Below are positions 48,646-61,700 of a stretch of DNA of 64,000 bases, piece by piece. Made by a program: the position numbers and the translations under genes. This stretch comes from Tetrahymena thermophila SB210 (lineage: Eukaryota; Ciliophora; Oligohymenophorea; Hymenostomatida; Tetrahymenidae), in the NCBI RefSeq assembly GCF_000189635.1, contig NW_002476463.1:372001-436000 (forward strand). Direction: 5' to 3'. The notes beneath the pieces were generated by a model. That model made no database searches. It saw only the letters and a list, made by a program, of their open reading frames with translations, and had not been told where the DNA came from. Positions within the stretch are counted from its first letter, which is position 1; every line of letters begins with the position of its first letter.

Positions 48646-50704
48646 AACTCCCTTTTTTTATAATTTTTTAGTATTTTTTAATTTGCAACTTCTTTTTAGA
48701 ATAAATATATTCTTGATTTATTTTCCTTTCAATCAATTTACATAACTCCTGCTAATAACTCATACATATTATATTACTCGTTATATTTAATATTACTAAA
48801 TAGTTAAAATACTTTTATTATTTTACTATTTTATTTATCATTCTAAGACATCTTCGCACTGCTAAATTTTACTCTATAATTTATAGAAAATTTATATTCT
48901 TAACAAATTTAACTGTCTATTTGCTTTATAATATGTTTACACTTTATAACGATTGTAAATTTAAATTACTTATCTAACTAATAATCCTATCAGAAAAAAC
49001 GAAAATCAGATTAACGTAATTCAATTAAGTTCATATTTCAAATAAATATTTATCAAAATTTGAAGAATTTTATAATCTTCCAATCTATAGTAAGTATTAA
49101 ATAAAACAATATTTCATTTATTTGGTGCTAATTATTTAAATATATAATATAATATTTATAATAATTTTGATTTTTAAAGAATATATGGATAATATTTCAA
49201 AATATATTTATTTTGTAGCTATAGTATATACTTTAAATCATCATCAATTAGATAGAGCTAATCTCATTCTAAAAATGAGTGTTAATTTTTAAAACATGTT
49301 TTTTGGGATTTTTATATCTACATGATGAATACATTTATGAGGGTTTATAATAAATTAATTTATTTGTTTTTTAGATGAATAAAATATATAAAATTTAATC
49401 AATTATTTTCTTTCTTTTTCAAGAAAATCAAAAATTAACATTTTTCATATCTTGAATACTTACTATTAATAAATAAGATTTATTTTCTTATGTTGCTTAC
49501 TTCAATACACATTAATTTTAACAAATCAAAAAATTTTTAACTATTAATCAAAATTTCATAATTATGTAAAAATAAATTTACAAATTTATCTTATGTAATT
49601 GATTGATATTTATTTTTTTTTTAAGTAAAAAGCCTCTTTTTACTAGTGAATAAATTCAAACTAACTTTAAAAGAGGTATCATTCTTATAATTACTAAATA
49701 ACTTTAATCAAAAATATTTAAAACTTAAATAATTATTTAATTCAAGTGAAATACCAAATAATCGATTTGTGAAATTTATTAAAATTCAAATAATAATTTT
49801 GAATTCTTTTTTTTTTAAACTTAATAAATATATTTATTCTAAACTCAGAATAACTAAAATTACTCTTATCATTTTTTGCAATATAATATTTATTTGTATG
49901 TATTTATTTATTTATTTATTAAACTCTATAATCTTTCTCTAAATATAAATTTTCAAATTTACTTATTTATTGCAAAATACAATATTTAGTAATTTTAAAA
50001 AACACAATGTCAGATATAAGCAACTTTATTATAAATTTTATTATGTATGCCATAAATGCTCAAAAATTTATTTTTTAAAATTAAATAAAAATGTTATTTT
50101 CTAAATGTAAATTACTTCAATTTCATTTACAAATAATTTTACAGGAGATATATCATATATTTATATATTTTCATATATAAAGGTTATCTCGATTTAAGTT
50201 TAGACTCTCAATTAAAGTTCATATATACTAATCATTATTTCATACAAAAAGCCTGGCAAATAATTATGCAAATGGGAATATATATGTATAATGCATTTTT
50301 TTTTCAAAATATTTTTTATTAGGTTTTAGTGACTTGAAATCTTAAAAAGTAATTGAAAAATATCTTTCAAAAATTCAGATAATTCCATAGAAAAATGAAA
50401 TTGATGATAGTTTTAGTAATTAAAATATTTTAAAGTTAGGATTTAAAAAATTTACGAAGATTAAATTTTTAATTTTGTAAATGATGGAAATAAAATATAT
50501 TTTTAAAGTGATAAAAAACGAAAACTTAAACTAATAATTAACTGATACATAAAATAATTACTGATTTCTTTCATAATTATAGAATGAAAATATTATATTA
50601 AATTCGATAACTTCAAAATTCGATATTTTAAACAAAGGAAGGAATATGATGAAACAAAATTTAAATACTTGGTGATCGAGTGAGTATGTGATATTTATTT
50701 ACTT
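48646..50704. other. Intergenic spacer
   Basis: 2 kb of A+T-rich DNA with no recognised gene, downstream of the hydrolase gene. Confidence 0.5.
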
Positions 50705-51628
50705 TCATAAAACTAAATTTTCTTAGCAAAACTCATTTATTTCCTAAGCCAACTCATTAGGAGAATCATAAGGAGGGCAGTGACCAAATTCTTCTTTTAT
50801 TATTACCTTACATTTATCTTTACCTATAAATTCTGCATTACTTAAAGCAAGATGCTTAGGAATAACAACATCCTTAGCACCATGATAAATCAATATGGGA
50901 CATTAAATTCTATCTAAAAGATTGGTTTTAGCAATATTAAAATTTGATAGAGCAAATGCTATTTCAACATAATTTTACTATTTCAAAAAGCCCTCAGCAA
51001 ATAAATTGAGCTCCTCACATTCTAGGTTTGGAGCATATAATCCATTAAAAAGAACAGATTTACATATATTTTTAAAAGTAGTTTTATCTTAGTGTTTTAT
51101 TATTTACTTAAAATATTAAATTTTAGGATGAGCATTAACCTCTTCTATAGATTGTACTCTTCTAGTCTATGTATTATCAGAATTATCATTATTAGTAGAA
51201 CTACCTTATACATCATTGATTTATAGAGGAAAGCCTTCTACATGGCCACTTGCTATCAGCACTGCGCGTTTCACTAGCAATGGGTTCTCTGCTGTAAACT
51301 GCAAAGTCACAATTCCACCTAAACTCCATCCACAAATAATTAAATCTTATAATTAAAGAGTTTGGCAGAATTCTTTTAAGTCAGAACTCAAGTCTTCTAT
51401 CTTTTCTATTTTATTTATATATGAGGACTCTCCATAGCCTCTTTAGTCTATTGCTATAATCCTGTAAGGGAACTTACTTAGTTCAACAACTAAACGATTC
51501 CAACTGTTTTTTTCAGACATATTTCCATGAATTAAAAGCACTGTTTGAACATTATCAGGATTAATTACAGAATAAGCTAAAGTATCACCATTTGACAGCT
51601 TTAAAAACTAGTTCTGAGCTTTAAACAT
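50705..51628 (-). CDS. Alpha/beta-hydrolase fold protein
   Basis: A single exon of 307 residues. The fold's landmarks are all present in order: the oxyanion H-G-N-M at about 34-37, D-Q-R-G-Y-G-E-S near 61-68, the nucleophile elbow G-W-S-L-G-G (Ser about 102), the acid in Y-H-G-A-K-D-V-V-V-P (Asp about 253) and the catalytic His in E-F-G-H-C-P-P (about 283). A cap region with a low-complexity N/S insertion (about 140-160) lies between strands 6 and 7. No signal peptide, so probably cytosolic. The substrate cannot be inferred; the layout fits small esterases, epoxide hydrolases and C-C hydrolases. The start is the first ATG, directly before the first beta strand. Confidence 0.88.
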
Positions 51629-53225
51629 TTTCTTAAATTATCTAATACTAAAAATAAAATATTATCTATTCTAATCCTATCGTTTAAATAAAAATGAGAT
51701 GCTTTTTAGAAAAGAATCAGCTCTTATTTATTTGCTCTTTCAATAAATTTTTTTTGCTTTTGTTTTTATAAATCAATCTTTAGATTGAATTTTTTAGTGA
51801 AAATATGAATTGTTTTTGGCTAATTATAAACAGATTTTATAAGAAAATAGTAAAATCTAAAAATAATAAATTTTAATTTTCATTGAATAATCTTTTACAA
51901 TTATTCATTTCAGTAAAGATTTTTTTTTTTCACAAAAAATCAATGTGTATTAGTCTTTCATAATACGTAAAAGAGCTAATTCACTCAAAAAATAGTGTAG
52001 ATTGATTCTAAAATTCATAATGCTTAATAGTTTCTTTACAATTAACGTAGAAATTCATTAGGCAAGTTATGGTATAAGCCAATATTAATTCAAACAAAAA
52101 ATAAAATTTTTGGAAAACAATCTTTAGTTTATTTTATATAAAACTTACTTTATTTATTTCGATTTAATTAATTCTATTTTACTACAAAAAAAATTATTTA
52201 ATTTAAAGTTTTATTTTTGAAAAAATTATTTGAATTATTTCTGTTTTTTGTGGAAACAATATAAAATCTAAACAAAATTAACTTAATTTTATAATTTATA
52301 AAGCATAAATTTATTTTGAAGTATTTGTAAAACATCATTTTTTTAATTCTTTTAAAAAACATTTTCAATAAATTAGATTTTTTTATAAACTAAGAAATTT
52401 TCTCTTCAAAAATCAAATTATTTATCATAATAATTTTTTAATTGTTAAAAAAAAAAATTAAATTTTAAGCATTTATTTAAATTGATTAAAAAATAATTTA
52501 TTATTTCTTCAATAAATTTTATAATAATTTTTATTTAAAAAATTATAATTTAGAAAAAAAACTAAAATTTAAATGCTATTTAAATAAATTCAAAATTTTG
52601 CAATTAATTTTCTAATTAATCAAAATAAATGTTTATGATTAATTAATTGTATATATCTAATTTTATTATGAAATTAAATAATTTAATTATAAATACAATA
52701 AATTTATACACAAATTGTAAAAAAAGATTCAACTTTATTTGCTATTAAATTATGTAGTTACTTAAAATAATAAATTTTTTTAAAAATTCACCAAAAATAA
52801 TGTATTACAGCATCACTTTTCAACCCTATAAATTACATAATCTTTGTCTAATTTTTCAAATTATTTAGCTTAAAATTAAAACTTTACTTTTTGACTGTTT
52901 TTAAATATTTTTGCTTTACTTAACATTTGAAAAAAATATTTTTAAATTCTTTTTTTTAAGCTGTTTCATTAATTATTGAATGAAATATTTTGATAGAATG
53001 AAAATAATTTGTATTAATTTGAATGATATTTATTTATATTTGTAAACCTAGCTTTGAAAAAAAACTTAAGTAAGTATGTAAGTACGTATATACATATATG
53101 TTTGACAATATAAGTATATAAATTTGCCTTTATTTATGTTTTATAATATATTTAAATTTTGTAAAGATTGTTGTTTATTATTAATTTGTGAAGGAAGGTT
53201 CTTGTAATAATTATAATTAGTTTAA
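51629..53225. other. Intergenic spacer
   Basis: 1.6 kb, among the most A+T-rich in the window. It contains the hydrolase promoter side and the PP2A 3' flank. Nothing else recognised. Confidence 0.5.
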
Positions 53226-55147
53226 TCATAAGAAGTAATCGGGAACTCTCTTTTTCTCGATTGTATCAATTTCTTATTAGGGAGCTTAATCGAATTATAA
53301 TCTATTATTCATTAATTTTAAGAGTATTTTAGATAAAAGATTACAAGCAGTAAATAATAATAAAATCTTACAATGTAGTTCTCATATGTTCATCTACTTC
53401 CATTATGGCTGCTAAGTTACCACATCTATAGCAATAGTTAGGAGCAGAGAAAATTGTAACGACATTCTTATCATGTGTTTCTAAATAACCCTATTTTTTA
53501 TATTGTTTTCAATGATTTTAAATTTTTACAATCTCTTTTTATATAATTACATCCATAGCCAATTGATGTGCACGGGCAATTTTAGTCAAGTCGTTTGTGT
53601 GGTTAAATTGTTCTGAGATTTCTTGGCCGAAAATGAAACCAGCACCTCTTGGAGAATGTCTCCAACCTTTTATATTAAAATAACTGATTAGATTTGAATG
53701 AAATAATTTATATTATACCGCTAATATTATCAGGATCAGACCAAAGAAGATCACACATAGGACCTTCTTAAGGAATTTCCTAAACTCTATCTAATTATCT
53801 AATATTATCGAGTGTGTCAAGAGAAGGAGATAAACCACCGTGTAATGAGAAAATCTAGTTTTAGTAAAAATCAATAAGAATTTAAAGTTTAATAAAACAT
53901 TTAATTGATTCTTTCTTTTTCTACTGATCACTGTTTTTAAATTTTCTTGTTTTTGTTTTATTTTTTTTTAAACATTTTTTAAGTAGGCTACAATCAATAT
54001 TTCTAACTAAATTTTATATTTATTTTTGAATTTTATTGAAATTAATTAAAATAGTCTTGTCTCTTAATAGGTTTATTTATTTATCAATCTATCACTTTCT
54101 AGTTTTTTTTTTATAGATGATTAAGCTCGTTTTACATTTAATCATGATCAAGTAGCTGGTATAAATAGAATTTTTCTTACTTTTCCTTCTACTAAGGCAG
54201 TCAATGGAAGATAATCAAAGACTTCGGTGAAATATTTCCATACATTTGCATTACCATATTTACGCACTGATTCATCATAAAAACCATAAACTTAAGTGGT
54301 TGTTCTACTTTCGTGGTTACCTCTGGTAAGAGTAATTCTATCAGGAAATCTAACTTTCAATGCGAATAATAAGCTAACACTTTCGACTGAGCTATAACCT
54401 TTTTTATCAATACAAATTGGTTTATTTTTGATGTTACATACATCTCTATATATTATTATAAATCCTATGGTAATGAATGGCTGAAAGAAGTCTTAAAAAA
54501 TTTAATTCAGCACTTATTTTATTTTAAAATTTCATCATTTTAGGCATATTTTCTTTTTATTTATTGCATTTTTTATCTGTTTTACCTATTTTTCACCTTT
54601 ATATTCCATATCTACCCTATCGTTGAATGATTTTTTTGTCAAACCAACTTAGGAAAAAAATTAAAAACTAAAAGGAAAAACAAGCACAGTAAGAAAAATA
54701 TATTTAAGTTATATACCTCTATCAACATAATCACCAGTGAACAAGTAGTTGGTCTCAGGAGGCTTACCACCGATCTTAAAGAGTTCTAAAAGATCATTAA
54801 ACTATCCGTGAATATCACCGCAAATAGTAACTGGAGCTCTTACGGGTTGCACATTTGACTCTTAACCTAAAATTTCCTTTGCCTATATTTTTGATGTTAA
54901 TAATAGTATAAATTTTTGCTGCATTATTTATGGTGTTCATAAAATGAGTCTTTTTGCTTTAATAAAATCAAGCTATTTTTGGGTCAAAAACCAAACAAAG
55001 CTCGCGCTCTTTAAAAATAAGATGAAATAGTTTTAAGGTATTAACTTTTTCACAGAGAATTTTAATTTCTGCTTCAGAAAGATGCTTGCATTGATATAAC
55101 TAAGCTATTTGCTTGTCTAGTTAGGCGATTGAAACTTGAGATGACAT
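53226..55147 (-). CDS. PP2A-type Ser/Thr phosphatase catalytic subunit, paralog 1
   Basis: The catalytic subunit of protein phosphatase 2A removes phosphate from Ser/Thr with two metal ions. The minus strand has about seven exons. Exon 1 is 55147-55046 and exon 2 is 54882-54717. The hallmark motifs appear in order: G-D-I-H-G-Q, G-D-Y-V-D-R-G, R-G-N-H-E, H-G-G-L-S-P, then [11 protein letters not shown]. It ends V-P-D-Y-F-L, the PP2A tail whose Leu is carboxymethylated and whose Tyr can be phosphorylated. This tail separates it from PP1 and calcineurin. The Gln of G-D-I-H-G-Q is encoded by TAG at 54802-54804. Length about 310 residues, as usual. Its paralog lies immediately upstream on the same strand. 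Confidence 0.93.
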
Positions 55148-56149
55148 ATGGATATCTGTTATTTTTATTGCTTTTCTTCTTTTTTTTGTTTAATAATTTT
55201 TCCTTTAAACTTTGATTTATTCTTCTTTCCACTAGCTATTTATTATTTAAAAATTTTTTTTATTTATTTGCTCTTAGCCTTTATTGCTTTCTAAAAATCA
55301 AATAAAGATCTCATCCACATCAATATATTTTATTTCATCAAGCTATATACCTACCTACATACCTACACATTATTTCAATTCTTTGCTAAGCTGGAATTCA
55401 TTCATTTATTAATTAGTTTGAAATTTTTAATTAAATCTATTTGTTTATTTATTTGTTTGTTTGTTTGTTTTCCATTTTCAGTTTTCATAATTTAAGTAAA
55501 ATAAGACATTTTAAATTTTGCATTTTATTTTTAAATGAAGTATTTTCCAGCTTAATTCGTTTGCATAAAAATAAATTGAATACATCAAAAAAAATATTTT
55601 AAAAGTGCCCTAAAAATTATACAAAAAATCATTTAATTTATTGAAATATAAAATTTTTTATGAACATTATTTCAAAATAAATGCAAATAAATACAATATC
55701 AAAACAAAAAATTTATTAAGAAAGCTGGAATTCTAGTTAGCTAAGGAAATATAAAGATAGTCGCTTTAAGAAATGCTTATGATTTTTACTATTTAAATTT
55801 ATATATTCGATTATTTTATTATTTATTTGTTTTTATTCTTATAAATTCTTATTTCTATTAAATTACAAAGTTATCATTAATTGATACTCAAAAATATTAC
55901 CATACAACTATTTTTATATGTCTAAATTTTTTAAATAGAGATTTCTAAATGAGATTTTAAACAAAATATTAAGAAAATTTGTTAATTTATATACATTTCA
56001 AACAAAGTTTAATATAATTTTATACTTTTAATATTTTTAATTATTAATTGTTATTTTATTTAGTAATTTAGGTAAGGTTATTTTATTTTTTAGGTTTTTT
56101 GTTAACTAGTAGGCACAATTTATTTATAATAATTCATTCATTCAAAACT
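55148..56149. other. Spacer between the two PP2A paralogs
   Basis: 1.0 kb, with a (TTTG)n run near 55445-55470. It must hold the promoter of paralog 1. No coding frame recognised. Confidence 0.5.
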
Positions 56150-57443
56150 TCATAAAAAGTAATCTGGAACTCTCTAGGGTGAAAGAGTTATTTGTTTTCC
56201 TTCTTGCTAGGGTGATGGACCGAACTAAATTCTAATTTAACAAATAATATTTTATGTAAGAATAATTAGTAAATTAATTGATCAATTTTACATTTCTTAT
56301 TTCATGTGCTCATCTATTTAAAGTATAGCTGCTGTATTACCACATCTGTAACAATAATTTGGAGCAGAAAAAATTGTTATTACGTTTTTGTCGTGACCAA
56401 CTTCAAAACCCTTTTAAGTGAAAATAAATTTAGTCTAATGTATAATTAAAAAAAATTGGTTACCTCATTCACTAATTAATGTCCACGAACAATTTGAGTT
56501 AGGCCATTTCTATGGTTAAACATTTTTGATTAATCTTCACCAAATAAATACCCTGCTCCTCTATTAGAAGGTCTATAACCTTTTAAATTTTAATATATTC
56601 ATTAATTTTCATTATATTCAAATATATATGTTAGTTACCATTAAAACTGTCAGGATCAGACCAGAGAATGTCACAAAGAGGACCTACTTCGGGAATTTCT
56701 TATAATCTATTGAGCTAGTTTATTTCATCAATAGACTCTATTGAAGGAGACAGTCCTCCATGCACACAAAAAATCTTTATAAGTTAAAAATTAATCTGGT
56801 AAATCAGTCAAAAATTTAGTAAAATAAAAAATAAAATAGAAAATTTACTTTGTTTTCAATTACTGCTGAAAGTGGAAGATAATCAAATATGCCAACAAGA
56901 TAATTCCAAACATTTTAATTTCCATATTTTCTTATGCATTCGTCATAAAATCCATATATTTATGTTACTTATCTGCTTTCATGATTTCCTCTAGTCAATG
57001 TTATCCTTTCAGGATATCTAATTTTTAAAGCTAACAGCAATGAAATAGCTTCAACTGAACTATATCCTTATTTTTCAAAACAATTTAAGAATTAAAATTA
57101 TGTTATTTTAAATAAATATATACCTCTGTCAACATAGTCTCCTGTGAAAAGGTAATTAGTTTCAGGAATTTTTCCTCCAGATTAAAAAATTTCTAATAGA
57201 TCACTAAATTGCCCATGAATATCTCCACATACAGTGACAGGAGCTTAAACATGTTTCACGTTTGGTTCTTTTTCTAATATTTCTTTTGCCTAAGATTTTA
57301 ACATAATTAATTAATTATATTTGTTAAGGAATTCAAATAAACTAACTTACTTTGAGACAAAGAAATTTTATTTGACTTTCACACAAGAGTTCAGACTTCA
57401 TAAGTTTTTAAATAAAGTGGTCTATGTCGTTAATTTCCTCCAT
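56150..57443 (-). CDS. PP2A-type Ser/Thr phosphatase catalytic subunit, paralog 2
   Basis: The same motif series as paralog 1: G-D-I-H-G-Q (Gln as CAA here), [29 protein letters not shown] and the terminal V-P-D-Y-F-L. Exon 1 is 57443-57351. Its introns fall at the same codons and phases as in paralog 1: after the short first exon, within V-D-R-G, after the E-N-K/E-G-K segment, within the D-P-D-x-x-x-G segment, and before the S-A-P-N-Y exon. The tandem pair therefore arose by gene duplication, not retroposition. Active-site residues are all kept. The upstream frame stays open well beyond the ATG, so a longer N-terminus is possible but unsupported by an ATG. Confidence 0.9.
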
Positions 57444-58780
57444 TATAAATTTATTTGAATAATATTTTATGAATTTAATTTAAATCGAGATAAGTAATTA
57501 ATTATATTTAAAATTGTCTGAAATTTTATACCTTTAAAGAAGCATGCTTTTCTATTTTTTCAGAGTTTTTCTACTCTTATTTATCATTAAATTCATAAAT
57601 TCTGACTATTAATTTTCTATATCAAGTTTCTTTTCTATTAAATTTGAATAATCCAATAGCAGCGCATGTGATTTAATAAACTTAACACAATTACTTTTCT
57701 CAGAATTAAACAAACATTTTTCTATTACAAATTCGTTACTAAAAACAAATAATAAAAGGAATAAAACACATAATCCTAAAATACAATAAAGCAGTATATA
57801 TAATATGCTGAATTTGTAAAATTTTAAATTCAAGGAAAATACTTTTCACTAATAGTAGCAAATTATTGAATATGAATTTAAATTTAATTTGTATAAAATA
57901 GTATTCCTATTTAAAATAAAAATTACTTGATCAGAAAAAAATAAGAAGCTATCAGATTAATAATCTCATGTAATAAAATAACTGAGAAATTCAAAAAATG
58001 AATTCAAAATAAATTAAATATGAAATATGAAAAAGGAAAGCTAATTATTCAAAGTATAAATTTATTTAGAATGTCTATTATAATTTTTTGTGCTTATATT
58101 TTATAAAAAAACTCTAAGCATTTGAAATAGAAAACTATTTATTGATCAGCATAAATCAGAAATATTTTAAATTAAAGAAACCTTAAAGAACTATTAAAGA
58201 AAGAAAAAGGCTTCAAGTAAATTTGAATATTTGGTTGAAATAAAAGTGAAAATTACAAGTTTTAATAATTTGTATTATTCAGAAATTAATTTAAAATTTG
58301 TTATTTTTAATTTACTCTTAAAATTTTATTTAGAGTTAAAATTTTAAATTAAAATTAGATTAAAAGTTGCAATTTTCTCATCAAATAAACACAAAATATT
58401 AAATTTTAAAAGTTTATTTATATTAAATGTTAAGACATGATTACTTTTTAGTTATAATTTTTTTTCCTTCTTTTTTTAATATAATTTTTAACCTTAAAAT
58501 TAGCTTTCTATTTAATTTCTCTTTATAATAGAATACTCTAAAATAAATAAAAAAATTGCTAATTAAAAATAAATTAATAAATTCAATTAAATGAAATTAA
58601 AATTAATATTTTTAATTTAAATTTTTTGGATTAAAATTAAGAAAATAAAAATTTTGATATTTGATTGTTTAAAAATATAAAACTTTTTCATGAAAGAAAA
58701 ATAGTTATTAAATTATTCAGTCATTAATTGCTTAAAATTCAAATAAAACTAAATATAAAAAATTAAAAATATTTATTTTG
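57444..58780. other. Spacer upstream of PP2A paralog 2, with an in-frame open extension
   Basis: The paralog 2 frame continues open upstream of its ATG to a TGA at 57846-57848. About 130 extra codons encode a strongly hydrophobic stretch of about 25 residues (57740-57815). The only in-frame ATGs lie near 57550-57595, downstream of the hydrophobic part. The remainder to 58780 is A+T-rich 3' flank of the helicase gene. Confidence 0.4.
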
Positions 58781-61700
58781 TCAATTTGTGAAAAAGTAAT
58801 TTGGAGATCTTGTTGATTTTAAAAAGATTTCTTCATTCAACTTATGGGCTTCTGTTTTCATATGCTTCTCAAGCTTTGATCTCCAGTCAGTTACGTTTTA
58901 ATCTTAGAATTTGATTTCTTCATCTTTCTTTTCACTGTCATTCATGACACAATTACAGATGATACAACTTATTTCATTTAGCTCAAGAAGCATTAAAGCT
59001 TTGTGTTCTTATATTTCAATTTACTAATCTTCAGTTAACTTAACCTCTTAAAAGTCTTCATACCCACTAAATACTTTATATTCAAGGTCTGGATATAGAA
59101 TTAGGAGCTGGTTGCAATCTGGGATATGCATTTGATTATATAACTAATTATCGTCTTAAGTAAATCCAATAAGATGGCCATTTTAACAGGCTTTAAGTTA
59201 AATTTATATTTAATTTGTTTAAATAATTTAAATGAAAAAATTTACCATAATATTTGAAGCTATAAATTTGATCTGAGTTTTATGAATTGAGTTAATTAAA
59301 ATTATATTTCAATTCTTTGATAAAATCTGCATTTTGTTCTAAATCTTTTTCCTATTAAGTCTTTAAATTTTACAATTAAAGTTGGTCTGAGAACTAATTA
59401 AAAAATTTACTTTATATTTGGTTTTATCTTGGTTAAATTCTGCTTCTTGAAGTAGCTATTCAATTTTAATGTCCTTCAAATATAAATTATCTGTAAAACC
59501 ATTAAAATTTAATTTCATAAACTTTTCAAGTTGGGCTTACAATTTATTTGCTTTGAACAAAGGCACTTAAAAGAGCAGTTAATGCTTTTTTAAAAAAAAA
59601 ATTGTTATTTTTATTCTTATTAGATTAATCTAAAGTTACATAGCAAGCTTTGCAAGTTATAATTGGCTCATCTATGGTATGAAGAAGGAAAAATCTCTTG
59701 AGTTCTCTCATTTTCATTTGCTTCCAAATATTGTAATTCTCAAAGTATTCCTATAAAAGATTGATATTTTCCTATTCAGAAAGAGTTACAAGATTCGATT
59801 CCTACTTCTTAGTTTGAAGAATTTAATTCATAAATCCTTTCTCAGAAGCATGAGTTATTTTTTCTTAGTTGTTTTTTCTTTTATGATTCTAAAATAATAA
59901 CTTAACATTTCTCTTTTTTTAATTTTGTTATGCAATTGATAATGAATTGTTATTTTTTTCTAAATCCATTTCTTCGTTTTAACATTCACTTGTTTTACAA
60001 TTTTCAGAACTATTTGTCGTCCTGATACTATTCAGTATTTTCATCACCTTTTATTTGTTTTATTCTTCAACATTTACAGAAAAAGTCCCATTTAGATATT
60101 CCTTGCTATATATGTCTTCCCATTTCTCAGAATCAACATGTCTCATCATTACTCTAGAAAGTAATTTTCTTTTTACTTTATTCCATAAATCTAGCTGCAG
60201 ATTAGCTTATCCATTGAAAAAACTATCTTCATCTAAGCAAGCCCTAAGTTCTCTTCTAATATCATTTATTTCTTTAATATCATTATCAAGCATATAATGG
60301 TCTATTTCTATTTCAACGCTATCCACATTAACTCCTTCGTATTTCTTGCCATCTTTATCACAACTTATAATTTATTATTAATAAATATATCTTTTATAAT
60401 CAATATATGGGAAAAATTTTATATTACTTAACATAACATTATGACCCAAAAATCAAAGCTGCAAAAGCCAAAAATAAAGGAAAGTTTGGAGGCATAACAG
60501 TAATTCCTTAAGCAACTACCCTATGACCTCTGCACATTAACTCTGAGGCGACTAAGTATTTATGCCTATTATAATCTCCTAGTGTAACTAAATTTATAGA
60601 ATCACTCTCAAGAGAAACAAGGCGATTAAGTTTTTAATTTGAAATATTCAATTTTGCTTCATAAGCATATTTAAAATTATTTTACTACTTAATAAAGATT
60701 TAATCAAAGTCAATTTTTTTATCTAAAAAAATTGTAGCCGATATTTCTTTAATGTTAGTGTCTTTGTCTTATAGTTTAATGAAATTGAAGTATCTAAAAA
60801 TTAAAAAAAAATATTTAATTAATATCAAATCATATTAATTTTAATTGGTGAAAATTTTGAAATTTAAAATAAAATAAAAAATAACCCTAAAAAGCATATT
60901 TCTAATTTAAATAATTTATCTTTAAAGTTGTCTTTTTTTTCTTTTAAAAATTTAAAAATTAAGTATTTTGGTGAAATTAATTTAAAGTAATTTCTTTGAA
61001 AAATTAAATTTATTTGATGCAAAATGTTTTTATTTAACTTAAATAATCAATTAATTAAAATTAAACTAAAAAAAAATTTAAAATAAAAAATTGTATTTTT
61101 AAGTTCTCATTTTTTTCCTATCTAAAAATTTTAATCATTAATTTTTATTCTGAAAGTAATTTAAAGAAATTTCTTTTAAAAGTTAAATTTACTCAATGCA
61201 AAATAATTTTAATTAACTTAAATAATAAATGAATTTAAAAAAAACTAAAAAAAATGTTACATTTTTTTAAAATAAAATTTTAAAGCTCTCTTTTTCCTAT
61301 TTAAAAATTTTAATAATTAATTAATTTTTAAACTGAAATTAATTTTAAAAATTAGCTTTTAAAAGCTAAATTTATTCAATAATGCAAAATATATTTTAAT
61401 TAACTTAAATAATTAATGGATTAATAGGACAGTATTAAAGTAAGTTTTATTTTAAGTTTAATTTTGGGAAAGTTGGAAAGTATTTTAAAATAGATTGATT
61501 AATTATTTAATTACCTTTTTTTGAAAGTCATAATTTGCTTTAACAGGATAGGAAGTTTTGAAAATTTTTTGAATTCTATGTAGACTGATGAATATTTAAG
61601 CTTAATTTTTGAAACGAAGTTGTTATTTAAAGCTTCTACATTTTCGTATGGATCATCTAGCTCTTTAAATAGCTGTTTTGTTTTGATGAAATGGTTGACT

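Noticed and set aside
60055-60297. 80-codon plus-strand frame
   Set aside because: Antisense to a helicase exon that reads well on the minus strand.
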